64,000 bases of DNA, from positions 1-64,000 of the forward strand of contig JAUCGA010000014.1 in assembly GCA_030377865.1 (NCBI GenBank), written 5' to 3'. Under the pieces are notes generated by a model, which had not been told where the DNA came from, made no database searches, and saw nothing but the letters and a program-made list of their open reading frames with translations. The translations under genes were made by a program, and so were the position numbers. Shown piece after piece: positions 61,315 through 64,000 of the stretch (position 1 is its first letter; the number at the start of each line of letters is the position of its first letter). This stretch comes from Anaerolineales bacterium HSG25 (lineage in GTDB: Bacteria; Chloroflexota; Anaerolineae; 4572-78; J111).

Positions 61315-64000
61315 TCACTCATTCAAATACTGCTCTGCCAACGCTTCAATTTCTTGTCCTTCGTACTGTTTGGCTAATGTTTCAATTCGTTCCGCAAAGG
61401 GGCGATACTGCTCATCCATCTCGATGATATGTTGTGCCCATTGTCGGATTTTTTTCATGCTCCCGCGTTGGGCAAGACTATGTAACGTTTTTAGTTCCTC
61501 AGCCACTGGAACCGCCATTTCCGCAGATTCATCATCCACCTCAGCCGTTTCAGTTGCCATCTCCCATTCCAAATTCAGGCAACTCGCCATCAGGTCAAAC
61601 AGGTCATTCACCACAAATGGCTTGCTCAAAAAGCCATCACTTAACTGTGAGGCCTCGTCCCACTGTTGCTTATCAAATGAACTCGCCGATAGGACAATGA
61701 TTGGCGTACCTGTAAGCGTAGGATCGGCCTGTACCCCGTTAATCAGGCCAAGCCCGTTCATTTCCGGCATGACCAGATCGGTCAAGATAATATCGGGCTG
61801 ATACTGCTTGGCCTGTTTTAAGCCTTCCAGCCCATTTTCGGCTTCGGTTAGTTCAAAGCCTAGCGGTTTTAACAAGCCCACCAACACGGCTCGGTTGCTA
61901 AGAATATCATCCACTACTAACACCTTACGCCGCTCGCCTTGATAGCCAATAATCGTTTGATTCGCTGAGTGTAACATCGGCTTATCTGTTAACTCCAAAA
62001 TCGGGAAGACAATCTCAAACCAGAAGGTGGTGCCTTGACCAACTTTACTTTTCACTTGCAAGTCACCGCCCATCAACTCGACCAACTGTTTGGTAATTGC
62101 CAGACCCAAGCCAGTACCTTCGGCCCGTTTTGTAACATCGCCGACCTGCTCAAAGGCTTCAAAAATTTTGACCGCTTGTTCGTCGGTCATGCCGACTCCG
62201 GTATCAATCACCTCAAAGCGAATTGTATGTTGATGGGTTAAGGGAGGTAAATCGGTTGGGCCAGAAAAAATCGGTGGCTCTGTCAACGGAGTTGGGCCGC
62301 CTAACCCACTGACTCGAAGCGTTACTTGGCCGGAGTTGGTAAATTTGATGGCATTTCCCAATAGATTCAGCATAATCTGGCGCAGACGTTTTTCGTCAGC
62401 AGCAATACCCATAGGCAGGTTGTCGGTATCATGCTGAAAAACGAGGTCTTTTTCCATCGCTTTCATACGCATAATGCCGCTAACACCATCCACAAAGTTG
62501 ACTAAGTTGACAGTGGTTGGATACAGTTCCATCTTTCGAGCTTCAATTTTGGAGAGGTCAAGAATATCGGTGATGAGGGTCAGGAGATGGTTGCCACTTT
62601 GCTGAATGATGCCGAGTCCATCTAACACATCGGTTTCCAGATTACGTTTTCGTTCGAGGATTTGGGCGTAGCCAAGAATCCCATTCAGCGGGGTGCGGAG
62701 TTCATGGCTCATGTTCGACAGAAACTCACTCTTGGCCTGATTGGCTAGGTCGGCTTTTTCCATCGCAATTTCAGCTTGTTCTTTGGCTTGTTGTGCTTTC
62801 TCATACAAATGAACATTATTAATGGCTGTTGCCGCTTGGTCGGCAAAGCTTTGTAACATCTGAACATCCTCGTTATGATAGGCATCCGTTTGAAAACTAT
62901 CAAGCGTCAACACACCCAAAACATCCGTTCCAATCAACAATGGCGCGCCTATCCAACTATGGATGGCATCGCCATCTTCCCAAGTTTGCCACCGAGAGTC
63001 TTGGCGTACATCGGGAATGAGGATGGTTTGTTTATCTCTATAAACCTCGGCCACGGGGTTTATATTGGTTATTGATATCCGATGACCAACGTAGGCGTTG
63101 GCAAAATCTGTGCCACGCACAAGAACTAACTCAGCCCCATCTAACAAAAAGACACTGGCTCCATTATACTCAATAACCTGCTTCAATTGAGCCATCAGTT
63201 CGTCTAAAACAGTATCTCGGTCAAGGCTACTGTTAAGGATAGTTGCTACTTGACGCAAACTTTCAGCCACGCGGCGTTGTTGTTGCTCAGAACTGAATAA
63301 GCGAGCATTGGTCATGGCAACGGCCACATGTCCGGCTAGAGAGCGTAACATGTTGGCATCACCTTCATCCAAACCAGCCACTTGGTTTGACTGTACATCT
63401 AACACCCCGACCACTTGCCCCTCACGGATAATCGGCACGACCATCTCCGACTTTGTGTCGGGCAACAATGGATTTGCCAACCAACCCTTCGCCTGATGCA
63501 CTTGGTCAACCGTAACCACCGTACCTAAGCGGGCTGATCGAGCCATCAAACTATTTTTTGCGAGTGGGATGGCATGGCCCTGAGCCTTCATAGTTTGCCC
63601 CGCAGAGCCGGTACCTTCCGCCATGACGAGTGTTTCTCTGCTTTCATCTAAGAGGTAGATATGGACATGGTAATAGCCAAAATGATGTTGTATTTGGTTG
63701 ACCAATGTGGTGAGGAGTTGTTCAAAGTCGAGGATGGCATTTAACTCACCACTTAATTGGGCGCTCACCTCAAGCTGACGGGTGCGGTCTGTGACCAGTT
63801 CCTCTAAATGGTCACGGTACTGTCTCAGTTCTGCTTCGCTGACTCGCAACGCGGTTTCAGATTCCTGCCGACGTTCAATCTCATCGTTCAACGCCGTAAT
63901 TTTCTCCCGAATTGAGTCCCGCATCTCAGCAAAACTGCGCGCCAAAACGCCCAACTCATCTTTTCCGATGACATCAATGGGATATTCTAAATTTCCAGCC
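61315..64000 (-). CDS. Hybrid histidine kinase with HAMP, GAF-GAF, HisKA, HATPase, REC; 5' end outside window
   Basis: At least 894 residues; the frame is open to the right edge, so the TTG at 63954 is not the start. Visible from the edge: end of a HAMP domain ([20 protein letters not shown]), coiled coil, two GAF domains, HisKA ([20 protein letters not shown]), HATPase ([35 protein letters not shown]), REC ([17 protein letters not shown]) and a helical tail ([20 protein letters not shown]). Very similar to the kinase at 54066 over GAF1 and the whole kinase-receiver part; the second GAF differs. The upstream membrane and periplasmic sensor lies outside the window. Confidence 0.93.
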   Translation of the reverse strand, partial: AGNLEYPIDVIGKDELGVLARSFAEMRDSIREKITALNDEIERRQESETALRVSEAELRQYRDHLEELVTDRTRQLEVSAQLSGELNAILDFEQLLTTLVNQIQHHFGYYHVHIYLLDESRETLVMAEGTGSAGQTMKAQGHAIPLAKNSLMARSARLGTVVTVDQVHQAKGWLANPLLPDTKSEMVVPIIREGQVVGVLDVQSNQVAGLDEGDANMLRSLAGHVAVAMTNARLFSSEQQQRRVAESLRQVATILNSSLDRDTVLDELMAQLKQVIEYNGASVFLLDGAELVLVRGTDFANAYVGHRISITNINPVAEVYRDKQTILIPDVRQDSRWQTWEDGDAIHSWIGAPLLIGTDVLGVLTLDSFQTDAYHNEDVQMLQSFADQAATAINNVHLYEKAQQAKEQAEIAMEKADLANQAKSEFLSNMSHELRTPLNGILGYAQILERKRNLETDVLDGLGIIQQSGNHLLTLITDILDLSKIEARKMELYPTTVNLVNFVDGVSGIMRMKAMEKDLVFQHDTDNLPMGIAADEKRLRQIMLNLLGNAIKFTNSGQVTLRVSGLGGPTPLTEPPIFSGPTDLPPLTHQHTIRFEVIDTGVGMTDEQAVKIFEAFEQVGDVTKRAEGTGLGLAITKQLVELMGGDLQVKSKVGQGTTFWFEIVFPILELTDKPMLHSANQTIIGYQGERRKVLVVDDILSNRAVLVGLLKPLGFELTEAENGLEGLKQAKQYQPDIILTDLVMPEMNGLGLINGVQADPTLTGTPIIVLSASSFDKQQWDEASQLSDGFLSKPFVVNDLFDLMASCLNLEWEMATETAEVDDESAEMAVPVAEELKTLHSLAQRGSMKKIRQWAQHIIEMDEQYRPFAERIETLAKQYEGQEIEALAEQYLNE

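Noticed and set aside
1-64000. tRNA or rRNA genes and transposase genes.
   Set aside because: None was recognised on reading both strands. A tRNAscan/Infernal run would be decisive for small RNAs.

Overview
The window is bacterial chromosome of moderate GC content, most likely from a Chloroflexota bacterium (Anaerolineae-like). That placement is an inference. It rests on very large Ser/Thr-kinase/STAND-ATPase/TPR fusions, a SARP-type regulator fused to a solute-binding domain, a Cys-paired Ig-like domain behind a Pro/Thr-rich stalk, many hybrid histidine kinases, Uma2 and AAA/PD-(D/E)XK accessory genes, and dense short palindromic repeats. There are no rRNA genes, recognisable tRNA genes, CRISPR arrays or transposase genes.

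Layout. 1-6.6 kb: a nucleoside/simple-sugar ABC importer (one double ATPase, two permeases), split by a Uma2 nuclease gene and an AAA/PD-(D/E)XK gene. 6.6-9.3 kb: repeats, a UPF0175 antitoxin whose PIN toxin partner is broken by an inversion, and an ITPase-like gene. 9.3-14.1 kb (minus): a 1594-residue metallo-beta-lactamase/STAS/pseudokinase/STAND/TPR protein. 14.3-18.7 kb: a TetR regulator with a perfect operator, an MBL hydrolase with a related operator, a hotdog thioesterase and an acyl-CoA dehydrogenase, suggesting acyl-CoA metabolism. 19.0-22.7 kb (minus): a Ser/Thr kinase/STAND/TPR protein with intact catalytic residues. 23.4-29.4 kb: ferritin, stalked membrane proteins, a response regulator lying in a 1139-bp tandem duplication, then FHA, CPBP-protease and pentapeptide-repeat genes. 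29.8-49.5 kb: a two-component island of hybrid kinases, receiver proteins and a REC/PAS/GAF/SpoIIE phosphatase, interrupted by two small minus-strand membrane genes and a decayed solute-binding-domain kinase. 49.6-64 kb (minus): the SARP/STAND/solute-binding fusion, a LuxPQ-like binding-protein/hybrid-kinase pair, an AAA/PD-(D/E)XK gene cut by a 153-bp miniature element, and a second hybrid kinase that runs off the window.

How the parts fit. Much of the coding capacity is sensing. Periplasmic or membrane sensors (propeller, CHASE-like, cyclic-nucleotide, GAF, PAS) feed kinases and receivers, and outputs are mostly protein-protein (SpoIIE phosphatase, stand-alone receivers) rather than DNA-binding. 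The intergenic space is mostly miniature inverted-repeat elements. Several have visible target-site duplications, and the same inner hairpins recur inside different outer terminal repeats. These elements account for several of the broken genes and rearrangements.
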